Shown here in pieces: positions 8,347 through 16,879 of a stretch of DNA of 64,000 nucleotides; the first letter of the stretch is position 1; the number at the start of each line of letters is the position of its first letter. Made by a program: the position numbers and the translations under genes. The stretch is taken from contig NZ_QXJM01000056.1 of the NCBI RefSeq assembly GCF_003570905.1, forward strand, positions 62,001 through 126,000, in the 5' to 3' direction. The notes beneath the pieces were generated by a model. The model did not search any database. It was not told the origin of the DNA and was given only the letters and a program-made list of their open reading frames with translations. This stretch comes from Cohnella faecalis. Its GTDB lineage: Bacteria > Bacillota > Bacilli > Paenibacillales > Paenibacillaceae.

Positions 8347-9711
8347 ATGAAAAAGATGAAAGCGATTTACCCGGTAATGTCCGTTGTATTGGCTGCGGCT
8401 GCTTTAACCGCATGCGGGAGCAACAACGAGAAAGCTTCGCCTTCCGCCGGCAGCTCTGAAAGCGCTCCCGCGAGCGCATCCTCCAGCCCTTCGGCCGAAC
8501 CGAAAAAAGACCCTGTCACTTTGACCTTCCTCATTCCGAATACGGACGACGTTACGCCTTACAACTCGATTTTCGCCGAGTTCGAAAAACAAACCGGCAA
8601 CAAAGTCGAAGTGCAGGCGCTTCCTGGCGGAGACTACGACAATATGCTGAAAACACGGTTTTCTACAGGCGATTTCCCGGACGTATTCCTGATGCAGCCG
8701 GGCACGAAGCAATATGTGAAGCTTAGAGCGGACGAAACGCTCGTCGACTGGTCTGGAGAAGCCGGCGTATGGGACGACATCATCGATTCGATCAAGGATT
8801 TCCAGAAGAATACCGAAGGAAAAGCGTATGGAGTACCGTTCGGCAAAACCGGCCAAATGGGCGTCTTCTACAACAAGGACGTCTTCGCGAAAGCGAACGT
8901 GGAGCCGCCGAAAAACTACGCGGACTTGATCGAAATCGCGAAAAAAATAAAAGCCGCCGGCGTTACGCCGTTCTACGAAGCCGTCAAAGAAGGCTGGCCT
9001 ACGCAAGTATTCTATTTGACCGGCTGGGTATCGCAGGTCGATCAGGCGATCGGAGCGGAAGGCGTTCAAAAGCTGAACGTGAACCAAGCGAAGCTGGCCG
9101 ATATTCCCGAGCTGAAAGACCTGTTCGCGAAAGCGAAGCAACTAAAGGATCTCGGATTGTACCAGAAGAACGCGCTGTCCGGTACTTACGATGAGCTTCA
9201 GAACGAATTCGGCGACGGCAAAGTCGGCATGATATTCATGCTCGACGGCATTCTGCCTCAGCTGGAGAAGAAATTCGGCAAAGATTTCTTGACGGACAAG
9301 GTCGGCTTCTTCCCGTTCCCATCGGCTGCCGATACCGGAACCGCGATGATTACTCCTCCGAACCAATTGATGGTTCCTTCCAAAGCCAAGCATCTGGAGC
9401 AGGCGAAGGAGCTCGTGAAATTTATGATTTCCAAAGACAGCGTAAACACGTTCTACGCCAGCCAACCGGGAATTCCGATTTTCAAAAGCGCTACGAGCGA
9501 GCTTTACCCGGTTCAAAAAACCGTTCAGGAGTATATCGACGCGGGCAAATCGACCGTCAACGTTCAAAACCGTCTGACCGCATCGTTCCTCGATTTGGGT
9601 AAAACGCTGCAGACGTTCCATATTAAAGGCGACGTGGACGCCGCTCTTAACGAGATGTCCGCAAACTACATGAAGGACGGCAATTCCAAACGTCTGGAAG
9701 GCTTTGAATAA
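8347..9711 (+). CDS. Extracellular sugar-binding lipoprotein of an ABC transporter (SBP family 1)
   Basis: 454 residues with a lipoprotein signal peptide ending LTACGS (lipid-anchored Cys ~22), then a Ser/Ala/Pro-rich linker. The mature fold is SBP_bac_1: LTFLIPNTDDVTPYN, KVEVQALPGGDYDNML, GVFYNKDVFAKANVEPP and EFGDGKVGMIFMLDG are typical. It sits outside the membrane and delivers an oligosaccharide or glycoside to the two permeases downstream. GAGAGGGAG precedes the ATG and a promoter with a cre site lies just upstream. A stem-loop separates it from the permeases. Confidence 0.92.
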   Translation: MKKMKAIYPVMSVVLAAAALTACGSNNEKASPSAGSSESAPASASSSPSAEPKKDPVTLTFLIPNTDDVTPYNSIFAEFEKQTGNKVEVQALPGGDYDNMLKTRFSTGDFPDVFLMQPGTKQYVKLRADETLVDWSGEAGVWDDIIDSIKDFQKNTEGKAYGVPFGKTGQMGVFYNKDVFAKANVEPPKNYADLIEIAKKIKAAGVTPFYEAVKEGWPTQVFYLTGWVSQVDQAIGAEGVQKLNVNQAKLADIPELKDLFAKAKQLKDLGLYQKNALSGTYDELQNEFGDGKVGMIFMLDGILPQLEKKFGKDFLTDKVGFFPFPSAADTGTAMITPPNQLMVPSKAKHLEQAKELVKFMISKDSVNTFYASQPGIPIFKSATSELYPVQKTVQEYIDAGKSTVNVQNRLTASFLDLGKTLQTFHIKGDVDAALNEMSANYMKDGNSKRLEGFE

Positions 9712-9735
9712 CGCATATCGCTAAAGAAAAAGAAC

Positions 9736-9791
9736 GGGGGGACAGCGGCGCAACGGAGTTTCATTCTGGGCGCAGCGGTCCCTTCCTTTTC
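9736..9791 (+). other. Intercistronic stem-loop after the binding-protein gene
   Basis: An imperfect inverted repeat (GGGAC and GCGGCGC arms before a ~20-nt loop, GCGCAGCG and GTCCC arms after), followed by TTCCTTTT. Stem-loops at this position commonly raise the yield of binding protein over permease by partial termination or 3'-end protection. Confidence 0.5.
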
Positions 9792-9809
9792 GGATAAGGA
9801 GGAAAACGC

Positions 9810-10678
9810 GTGAAGAGGCTCAAATACCCGCTGTACTTCTCATATCCCGCCATCGTCGTCTTCATGCTGTTCTTTATCGCTCCGACGATTATCGGCATTT
9901 ACTACAGCTTCACCGACTGGAACATCAACGCCGATACGGTTAAATTTATCGGCTTTGACAACTACGCGGAGCTCTTTCATGAGCCCCGTCTGAAGCAGGC
10001 TTTCATTAATACGCTTATATTCGCCGCAGCCGTAACGGTGCTCCAGAACGGAGCCGGACTCGCGCTAGCGCTCATTCTGAACGAAAAGCTGAAAACCCGG
10101 AACATTTTGCGCACGATCTTTTTCTTGCCTTATGTTATCGCTCCGTTGGTTATCGGCTACATTTTCCGTGCGATCTATCATCCGAGCATGGGGTTGTCAA
10201 TAAATTCCTCGACATGGTCGGGCTGGATTTCATGATGCAGGACTGGCTGAACGATCCGAAGTATGCGCTGTTCACGATTATTATGACGGACATCTGGCGC
10301 GTCGCCGGATTCTCGATGGTCGTCTACTTGGCGGGTTTGCAATTCATTCCGAAGGATCTGATCGAAAGCTCGAACATCGACGGAGCAAACTACTGGAGCC
10401 GGTTCAAGCACATCGTATTTCCGCTGCTCGCTCCCGCTTTCACCGTAAACGTCTTGCTTGCGATGATCGGCTCGATGAAAGTATTCGAGATCGTCATGGT
10501 TCTGACCGAGGGCGGTCCGGGCTATACGACCGAAGTGTTCTATACGCTCATCCGCACAACGTTCAGCTCGGGCGAAATGGGCTATGCGACGGCGGTCAAC
10601 ATGCTGCTGTTCTTCTTCGTCACCCTTGTCGGCGTGCCTGTACTGCTAAAAATGAAGAAAAGGGAGGTCGAAATGTGA
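9810..10678 (+). CDS. Sugar ABC transporter permease, MalF-type (frameshifted)
   Basis: Two frames together encode one ~290-residue MalF/UgpA-type permease. Frame 1 (9810-10235) has TM helices starting YPAIVVFMLFFIAPTIIGIYY. Frame 2 carries DIWRVAGFSMVVYLAGLQ, then the EAA-loop region (SSNIDGANYWSRFKHIVFPLL) and the final helices. The shift is at the G-run 10190-10193: one extra G restores VVNKFLDMVGLDFMM across the join. Both halves keep full family similarity, so the gene is probably intact in the organism. It overlaps the next permease gene. No ATP-binding gene is in the locus; a shared MsmX-type ATPase is likely. Confidence 0.85.
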
Positions 10679-11496
10679 TGACCAGACGAAGCTCCGTCAT
10701 CGCGCTTGAGATCGTAGCGATCGCTTTGGCTCTTCTCATTCTCATCCCGTTCTTCATGATCCTGGTCAATTCCTTCAAAGGAATAAGGGAGTCGGCATTG
10801 TTCGGCCTCTCGCTGCCTTCGACCTGGGAGTTCGGCAATTACAAGGACGTGCTCAAGCAGGACAACATTCTTCGCGGCTTCAAGAACAGCTTTCTTATAT
10901 CCGGTCTGGTCGTCGTCTGCGTCAACGTATTCGCCGCGATGTGCGCATTCGTCATTCAGCGGCGCGGCGGCAAATTTTTGCAGGGTGTATATCTGGCGTT
11001 CATCATGGGCCTTATCGTGCCGGTGTCGATCGTTCCGACAATCAAGATGATGGATGCGCTGCACATCAAGGGAACGTATTTCAGCATCATCATGTATTAT
11101 TCGGCGGTGCTGCTCCCGTTCGCGGTGTTCCTGCTTGTCGGCTTCATGAAGTCCATTCCGCGCGAATTGGACGAGGCGGCGCTGCTCGAAGGGTGTGGCT
11201 ACTTCCGATTGTTTTTCCGAATGATCCTTCCGCTGATCAGCACGGTGCTGGTCACGGTATCCATCGTCGTCATCGTGTCGGTATGGAACGATTTCTTCGG
11301 ACCGTTCTACTTGGTGACCGACAGCACGAAGTGGACGATCGTTCTGCAAGTGTTCAATTTCGTTACGCTCTACAGCACGAACTGGGGCATCGTATTCGCC
11401 TTCATGATCATCGTCATAACGCCCGTTCTCGTCATCTACTTATTCCTGCAACGTTACATTATCGACGGGCTGACCGCGGGATCGATGAAAGGCTAA
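10675..11496 (+). CDS. Sugar ABC transporter permease, MalG-type
   Basis: 273 residues, six predicted TM helices; it begins with IALEIVAIALALLILIPFFMIL. The EAA motif region reads ELDEAALLEGCGYFRLFFRMILPL, the site that docks the ATPase. GTG 10675 lies 7 nt after GGGAGG; the ATG at 10678 overlaps the previous stop and is an alternative. It pairs with the MalF-type permease just upstream to form the membrane channel. Confidence 0.92.
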   Translation: MMTRRSSVIALEIVAIALALLILIPFFMILVNSFKGIRESALFGLSLPSTWEFGNYKDVLKQDNILRGFKNSFLISGLVVVCVNVFAAMCAFVIQRRGGKFLQGVYLAFIMGLIVPVSIVPTIKMMDALHIKGTYFSIIMYYSAVLLPFAVFLLVGFMKSIPRELDEAALLEGCGYFRLFFRMILPLISTVLVTVSIVVIVSVWNDFFGPFYLVTDSTKWTIVLQVFNFVTLYSTNWGIVFAFMIIVITPVLVIYLFLQRYIIDGLTAGSMKG

Positions 11497-11533
11497 GACC
11501 GAAAACCGCTCGGATGCAAGGGAGGCTGCCGCC

Positions 11534-13126
11534 ATGAGACAAGTGATGATCGTCGACGACGAGCGCTGGATTCGCAGAGGGCTTATTCAGTCGATCCCTT
11601 GGGACGAGCTGGGACTTGAGCTGGCGGGCGAGGCGGAGGACGGCAAGGACGCCTACGATATGGCGCTGGAGAAGAAGCCGGACCTAATGTTTCTCGACAT
11701 GCGGATGCCGGGCCTTGATGGCAAGCAGCTGCTGGCGCTTCTGCGCAGAGATTTGCCCGAGCTGCTGACAATCGTCGTAAGCGGCTATTCCGATTTCGAG
11801 TATACGAAAGAAGCGATTCTTCATAACGCGTTCGATTATTTGCTCAAGCCGGTGAAGAAGGAAGAGCTGGCATCGGTTCTTGAAAAAGCTTTGGTCCGGC
11901 TGAACGAGCAAGAGTCGCTCAAGCGGAAGACAGCCGTCGACAATCGAAAGAACGGACTTTGGAGCGCGCTGTTTCAACGCGAGCGGTCGAACGATGCGGA
12001 GCGGGAAGCGGCGGACGACGGAGCGGCAGAACGGTGGAAGCCGGGTGAAGAGGCCGTCGTTATGGTAGCGCAGCCGGATCGGTTTTGCGATCGTTATGAA
12101 ACGCAGCTGTTGACGGATGAATTGCAGAGCAAGCTTATGCGGGACAAAGCGTTCTATATGGGCGGTGCGTGGGATTTCGCCTTGACGGCGGCTCCCGGGG
12201 ACGCCGGAGAGATCGTGCTTTCGATTAGAAGCGGGCAGCCGGAGCTTCGCGAGCATAGGAGTCTGGTCGCCGATGTGCAGGCGCTGCTGAAGCAGTCGGG
12301 CAATTCCAGCTACAGCATCGGAATCAGCGATCCTGTCGGCCATGTCTCGGAGCTTCCCCAAGCGTACAAGCAAGCGAAGACGAGCCTGTCCGCCAAAAAG
12401 CTCGGAATCGCCTGTGCCATTCTGTATCCGAAGCGCGAGACCGCCAGCGGAGCGGGCCAATATCCGCGCGAGCTTGAAACAAAGCTGCTGCTGACGCTTC
12501 AGATGGGCAGCGAAGAAGCGGCGAAGTCGGAATTTGGCCGCTTCTATGCGGCGGTCGCCGAAGACGGCATGACCGTCGACGATTTGCAGAGGAGCGCCTC
12601 CTTGCTCGTTCATGCGATCGAAAAGCAGCTTCACGCCTCGCAGGCGAGCCTGGAGGAAATTAGCGGAACCGGACCGCTCGGCTACGCTGAGATAATTAAG
12701 GCGCGCAACGACGCCGCATCGATTCGAACGTTATTCGAATGCCGCATTATTCCGGCGGCAAGCGCCTATTACGGCGCGACTGTCGCGAATCAAGGCGAAA
12801 AAATCGTAAGGGAAATTCAGAAGCTGATCGAGATTCATTACGCGCAGCCGCTGTCCTTGCACCAAATCGCGGAGAGCCGGTTCGTGAACCCGGACTATTT
12901 GAGCCGGTTGTTCAAGAAGACGACGGGACGCAATTTCGTCGACTATCTCGCCGATTTTCGAATTGCGAAATCCATTGAATTTTTGAAGGATTCGAAGCAC
13001 AAAAACTATGAGATCGCCAAAAAAGTCGGCTACGAGGATTACCGGTATTTCAGTCAAATATTCAAGAAGAAAACCGGAATGACGATAGGAGAGTTCCGGA
13101 GCTCCCGCCCACCGACAGAGAATTAG
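11534..13126 (+). CDS. YesN-type response regulator (receiver + AraC HTH)
   Basis: 530 residues. The N-terminal receiver has VDDERWIRRGL, the phospho-acceptor Asp in LMFLDMRMPG (~55) and the Lys in YLLKPVKKE (~105). A long poorly conserved middle region follows. The C-terminal AraC-type double HTH reads SLHQIAESRFVNPDYLSRLFKKTTG and EIAKKVGYEDYRYFSQIFKKKTG. AGGGAGG is 8 nt before the ATG. It sits between transporter and catabolic genes and is the likely partner of the kinase at 6460, activating the operon from the promoter before 8347 (inference). Confidence 0.9.
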   Translation: MRQVMIVDDERWIRRGLIQSIPWDELGLELAGEAEDGKDAYDMALEKKPDLMFLDMRMPGLDGKQLLALLRRDLPELLTIVVSGYSDFEYTKEAILHNAFDYLLKPVKKEELASVLEKALVRLNEQESLKRKTAVDNRKNGLWSALFQRERSNDAEREAADDGAAERWKPGEEAVVMVAQPDRFCDRYETQLLTDELQSKLMRDKAFYMGGAWDFALTAAPGDAGEIVLSIRSGQPELREHRSLVADVQALLKQSGNSSYSIGISDPVGHVSELPQAYKQAKTSLSAKKLGIACAILYPKRETASGAGQYPRELETKLLLTLQMGSEEAAKSEFGRFYAAVAEDGMTVDDLQRSASLLVHAIEKQLHASQASLEEISGTGPLGYAEIIKARNDAASIRTLFECRIIPAASAYYGATVANQGEKIVREIQKLIEIHYAQPLSLHQIAESRFVNPDYLSRLFKKTTGRNFVDYLADFRIAKSIEFLKDSKHKNYEIAKKVGYEDYRYFSQIFKKKTGMTIGEFRSSRPPTEN

Positions 13127-13144
13127 ACAAGGAGAGATTCCGAT

Positions 13145-14869
13145 ATGCAAAAACGACTAATACCCGATACGCTGACGCTGGAAGAGAGAGCCGGACACGC
13201 GATGAACGCGATTGTCGGCATGGCTGACAGGGATTACGGAGACATTCCCTTTTTTGCCGCCAACCTGATGAACGATCCCGCCAACCTGACTCACGGCGAC
13301 TGGGATTACGGCTCCTCTCACGGACGGATGGTCGACGCGATGATTCTCGCCCGCCATATGTCCGGCGAAACGTTCGGTACCGATATCGAAGAAAAATACC
13401 GCTCCAATCTGCTGTCCTTTTTCAAAGAGGACGGTCTCAGCTACCGTCAGACGAACCCTCATCACAATTGGGAGCCGAACGCGAACTTTATCGATCAACG
13501 GGCGGTCATTCTGTCGTTGACGACCTGGTTCATGGCGACGGGCGATCCGAAAGCGAAGGAAGCCGCCGACAAGCATGTTGCCGCTCTTAAGAGAGTAGCG
13601 GTCAAAGAGAAGGACGTCTGGTACTATCCGGCTTCGGAATACAAGGAAGGCGGCTGGCCGTCTTCGAATGCGATTTTGCTGCGTCTGGCGCCGGACCCGG
13701 CCGCCTTCTGCGGAAGATTGGTCATGCCGCTCTTGAAATACCATCAATTGACGGGCAACGAGGACGCTTTGGAGCTTTGCGAGTTTTTCTCCGCGCTCAT
13801 CGTGCAGCGCAGCGGGGTGTTCAACGCGGACGGCAGCTTCAACGATGCGCTCGCTTACCGCAGCGGCCATTTCCATACCCGGCTCGGAACGTTGGACGCG
13901 CTCGCCCGGTTCGGGGCGTTCAAGGGCGACGCCGCGCTGATAGCCTTCGTGGAGAAGAGCTACGCTTGGGCGATTACCCAGTGCACGACGTTCGGCTGGA
14001 CGCCGGGAGATATGAAGGAGCAGGCGTACGAGCACGAGACGTGCTCGCTCGTCGATCTGATCGCAACCGGAATTACGCTTGCCCAGAGCGGTTATACGAA
14101 ATATTGGAGCGTCGTGGAGAAATATATTCGCAACCATCTGGCCGAATCGCAGCTGCTGGAGATGGATTGGGTGAAGGAGACGAGCGACCGGTCGAAGGAC
14201 GTTCCGGGACTCATTACGTACCATAACATCGGACAAAGAACGCGCGGCGCTTTCGCCGGCTACTCCGCTCCGAACGATTTCTGCTGCAATGTCAATCACG
14301 GGCGCGGCCATACGAACGATTTGCAAATTTGCTGCCTGGGCTCGGGAACGCGCGGCTTGTATATGGGCTGGAGCAACACCGTTACGGAGAAGAAAGGCAC
14401 GGTCAGCGTCAACTTCCTCTTGAATCGGGGTTCCGCATGGCTTGACGTGGAAAGCTGCTTGCCTCATGAGGGCAAGATCGTTCTGCGCATTCACAAGGAT
14501 ATTCATAGATTGCAGGTTCGCATACCGGAATGGGCGGGCTATGCGAAAGTGAAGTTCGCCCGCGAGCTTAACGGGGAGACGACGAATGGAAAAGGCAGCG
14601 ATCCGAGCACGTGGGTCGGCGAGCATTTCCTGCTGCTTGGCGGCGCTAAAGCGGGGGAAGTCATTACGATCGAATTCCCGCTGTCGCTTCGCAAAACGAT
14701 AGAGACGGCTGTCGGCCAGACGTTCGAGACCGAATGGCGCGGCGACGACGTTGTGGGCATTTCGCCGGCCGGCACGGAGCATCCGTTCTATAGCGGCCGC
14801 AAAGTGTACGACAAAGCGCCGATGCGCGAAGGAGAGCTTCGAAAAGTCGAGAACGAGTTCGTCTGGTAA
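13145..14869 (+). CDS. Divergent GH127/DUF1680-like glycosidase-fold protein (zinc/cysteine centre)
   Basis: 574 residues, no signal peptide, so cytoplasmic. It is helix-rich in the first ~370 residues with repeated hairpins, as in (alpha/alpha)6 barrels, and then beta-rich. An E-T-C motif (residues 298-300, EHETCSL) is followed 80 residues later by a Cys-Cys pair (380-381, NDFCCNVNHG). That is close to the spacing of the Zn ligands and nucleophile Cys of GH127 beta-L-arabinofuranosidase HypBA1 (E338, C340, C417, C418, recalled). The GH127 acid/base Glu, expected 16 residues before the E of E-T-C, is not there (Thr). AAGGAGAG precedes the ATG. It lies between transporter/regulator and RLP/kinase genes, so it probably acts on the imported glycoside. 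The exact activity is unknown. Confidence 0.6.
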   Translation: MQKRLIPDTLTLEERAGHAMNAIVGMADRDYGDIPFFAANLMNDPANLTHGDWDYGSSHGRMVDAMILARHMSGETFGTDIEEKYRSNLLSFFKEDGLSYRQTNPHHNWEPNANFIDQRAVILSLTTWFMATGDPKAKEAADKHVAALKRVAVKEKDVWYYPASEYKEGGWPSSNAILLRLAPDPAAFCGRLVMPLLKYHQLTGNEDALELCEFFSALIVQRSGVFNADGSFNDALAYRSGHFHTRLGTLDALARFGAFKGDAALIAFVEKSYAWAITQCTTFGWTPGDMKEQAYEHETCSLVDLIATGITLAQSGYTKYWSVVEKYIRNHLAESQLLEMDWVKETSDRSKDVPGLITYHNIGQRTRGAFAGYSAPNDFCCNVNHGRGHTNDLQICCLGSGTRGLYMGWSNTVTEKKGTVSVNFLLNRGSAWLDVESCLPHEGKIVLRIHKDIHRLQVRIPEWAGYAKVKFARELNGETTNGKGSDPSTWVGEHFLLLGGAKAGEVITIEFPLSLRKTIETAVGQTFETEWRGDDVVGISPAGTEHPFYSGRKVYDKAPMREGELRKVENEFVW

Positions 14870-14902
14870 CAAAAGCGCGGCGATTAAGGGAGGATGCGAG
14901 AG

Positions 14903-15592
14903 ATGAGAACGGTTGTGGCGATTTATACCGGCCAAGGGCTGGCCGATCCGCTTAAGGCGGTATTCAAGGAAGTGCTTCCCGAAGTTCGGCTCGTCAATAT
15001 CATCGACGATAGCCTCATCGGAGACGTCGTCCGCGCGGGACATATTCCCGCCGGAGTCGCCAGAAGGCTTGTTCAATATTACCATAACGGCGAAGAGCTG
15101 GGCGCGGACGTCATTCTGAACACCTGCTCTTCCGTCGGAGAATTGGCCGACGGCGCCGGAGCGTACATCGGCGTGCCGATCGTCAAGATCGACCAAGCGA
15201 TGGCGGCGAAAGCCGCCGCCGAATACGGCCGGATCGGCGTGCTCGCGACGCTGCCTTCGACACTGGAGCCAACGGTTCGTTTAATTGCGAAGGAAGCAGG
15301 CTTGCTCGGCAAAGAGGTTTCCTTGGTCAAAGGGCTGGCGGAAGGCGCGTTCGATGCGCTGGTCGGCGGCAGTCCCGAGGAGCATGACCGCATTTTGCTG
15401 GAGACGGCAAGACGGGTATGCGAGGAAGCGGACGTGCTCGTTCTCGCGCAAGGCTCGATGGCCCGTATGGAGAAGACGCTCCGCGAAGCGACGGGCAAGC
15501 CGGTATTGTCCAGCCCGCGGCTCGGAGTCGAGCAGGTCAAAGAGGTGCTGGCGCGGCTCGACCGCGAGCAAGCCGGAACGAACGACGCTTAG
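14903..15592 (+). CDS. Asp/Glu/hydantoin racemase-superfamily protein
   Basis: 229 residues from ATG 14903, which is 9 nt after AAGGGAGG; an ATG at 14894 abuts that site. The fold is the two-domain Asp/Glu racemase type. The first catalytic Cys is present (ILNTCSSVGE, C75). The position of the second, usually in LACTGM, reads LAQGSMARM, so the two-Cys racemase mechanism is lost. One-Cys members can act as decarboxylases or isomerases rather than racemases. It lies between the GH127-like gene and the RLP with gaps of 33 and 15 bp, so it is probably a step of the same catabolic route. Confidence 0.75.
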   Translation: MRTVVAIYTGQGLADPLKAVFKEVLPEVRLVNIIDDSLIGDVVRAGHIPAGVARRLVQYYHNGEELGADVILNTCSSVGELADGAGAYIGVPIVKIDQAMAAKAAAEYGRIGVLATLPSTLEPTVRLIAKEAGLLGKEVSLVKGLAEGAFDALVGGSPEEHDRILLETARRVCEEADVLVLAQGSMARMEKTLREATGKPVLSSPRLGVEQVKEVLARLDREQAGTNDA

Positions 15593-15607
15593 AACGGAGG
15601 GGTTCCA

Positions 15608-16873
15608 GTGAGCGCAAATAGAGTAAAAGCAGTGTATCTCATAGAGACGCCCTATACGTTGGAACGGGCGGCGGAAGTTATTGCGGGAGAGCAATCGACA
15701 GGCACGTTTACAGCTGTGCCGGGAGAAACCGATTTGTTGAAGGAAAAGCACGCGGCGCGCGTCGAGAGCATCGAAGAGCTGGAAGCGGCTGGCGTTCCGA
15801 CGCTGCCGGGCTCCAAGACGCCGCAAGGGCATGACGGGCGGTATCGGCGCGGCTTGGTGACGGTATCGTTCCCGCTGCATAATTTCGGTCCGTCCATCCC
15901 GAATCTAATGTCCGCCGTTGCGGGCAATTTGTACGAGCTGCAAGAGCTGTCGGGCATCAGACTCGTCGATCTGGAGCTTCCTGACGATTTCGCTGCCCGT
16001 TATCCGGGGCCGAAATTCGGCATTGAAGGCACTCGCAGGCTGACCGGCGTATACGGCCGTCCCATTCTAGGGACGATCGTAAAGCCGAGCATCGGTCTTG
16101 CGATGGAGGATTTGCAGAGAATGATTACGGACGTCTCCGCAGCGGGTCTGGATTTCATCAAGGACGATGAATTGAACGCCAACCCGCCTTACGCTCCGCT
16201 GGAGCTGAAGGTGAAGTCCGTCATGGAGGCGGTCGAACGCGCTGCCGACGCCACAGGCAAAAAAATCATGTACGCCTTCAATATTACAGGCGACATCGAA
16301 GAGATGAAGCGCAATCACGACTTGGTTGTGAAGGCGAGCGGCAACTGCGTCATGGTCAGCATCCTGAGCGTCGGATTGGCGGGACTTGCGCATCTCAATT
16401 CGTACAGCGAGGTTCCGATTCACGGACACCGCAACCAGTGGGGAATGCTGACCCGCTGTCCGATGCTCGGCATCGAGTTCGCCGCTTATCAGAAGCTGTG
16501 CCGATTGGCCGGAGCCGATCATCTCCATGTGAACGGCTTGAACAGCAAATTTTATGAAAGCAACGAATCCGTCGTTCGTTCTATCGAGGCGTGCACCGCT
16601 CCCATGTACGGCGGGTACGCGGCAATGCCGGTCGTGTCTTCCGCGCAGTGGGCGGGAACGGCTCCCGCGACCTACGCCGCGACGAAGACGGTCGACGTTA
16701 TGCACTTGGCCGGCGGAGGCATTCTCGCTCATCCGGCCGGTCCGGCCGCCGGCTTCGAGAGCATGAAGCTGGGCTGGGAAGCGGCAGTCAAAGGCATTCC
16801 GCTGGAGGAATACGCCGAGCTTCATCCCTCGCTGAAGCAAGCGATTGCGAAGTACGGCAACGGAAAGGGCTGA
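15608..16873 (+). CDS. RuBisCO-like protein (RLP, form IV type)
   Basis: 421 residues, GTG start after GGAGGGG. RuBisCO large-chain fold: GTIVKPSIGL supplies K159 (K175 of RuBisCO), FIKDDE supplies the carbamylated Lys and metal ligands (K185, D187, E188), and VPIHGHRNQWG gives the His/Arg ligand set (H272, H274, R275). HLAGGGILAHPAGPAAG is the C-terminal phosphate-binding region. The metal centre is intact but it is not a true RuBisCO: loop-6 and N-terminal motifs differ. The adjacent DUF1537 kinase is the partner seen in D-apiose catabolism, where RLPs cleave or decarboxylate 3-oxo-isoapionate 4-phosphate. That is the leading hypothesis here; other RLPs act in methylthio-sugar salvage, but no such genes are visible. 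Confidence 0.85.
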   Translation: MSANRVKAVYLIETPYTLERAAEVIAGEQSTGTFTAVPGETDLLKEKHAARVESIEELEAAGVPTLPGSKTPQGHDGRYRRGLVTVSFPLHNFGPSIPNLMSAVAGNLYELQELSGIRLVDLELPDDFAARYPGPKFGIEGTRRLTGVYGRPILGTIVKPSIGLAMEDLQRMITDVSAAGLDFIKDDELNANPPYAPLELKVKSVMEAVERAADATGKKIMYAFNITGDIEEMKRNHDLVVKASGNCVMVSILSVGLAGLAHLNSYSEVPIHGHRNQWGMLTRCPMLGIEFAAYQKLCRLAGADHLHVNGLNSKFYESNESVVRSIEACTAPMYGGYAAMPVVSSAQWAGTAPATYAATKTVDVMHLAGGGILAHPAGPAAGFESMKLGWEAAVKGIPLEEYAELHPSLKQAIAKYGNGKG

Positions 16874-16879
16874 TGGGCG

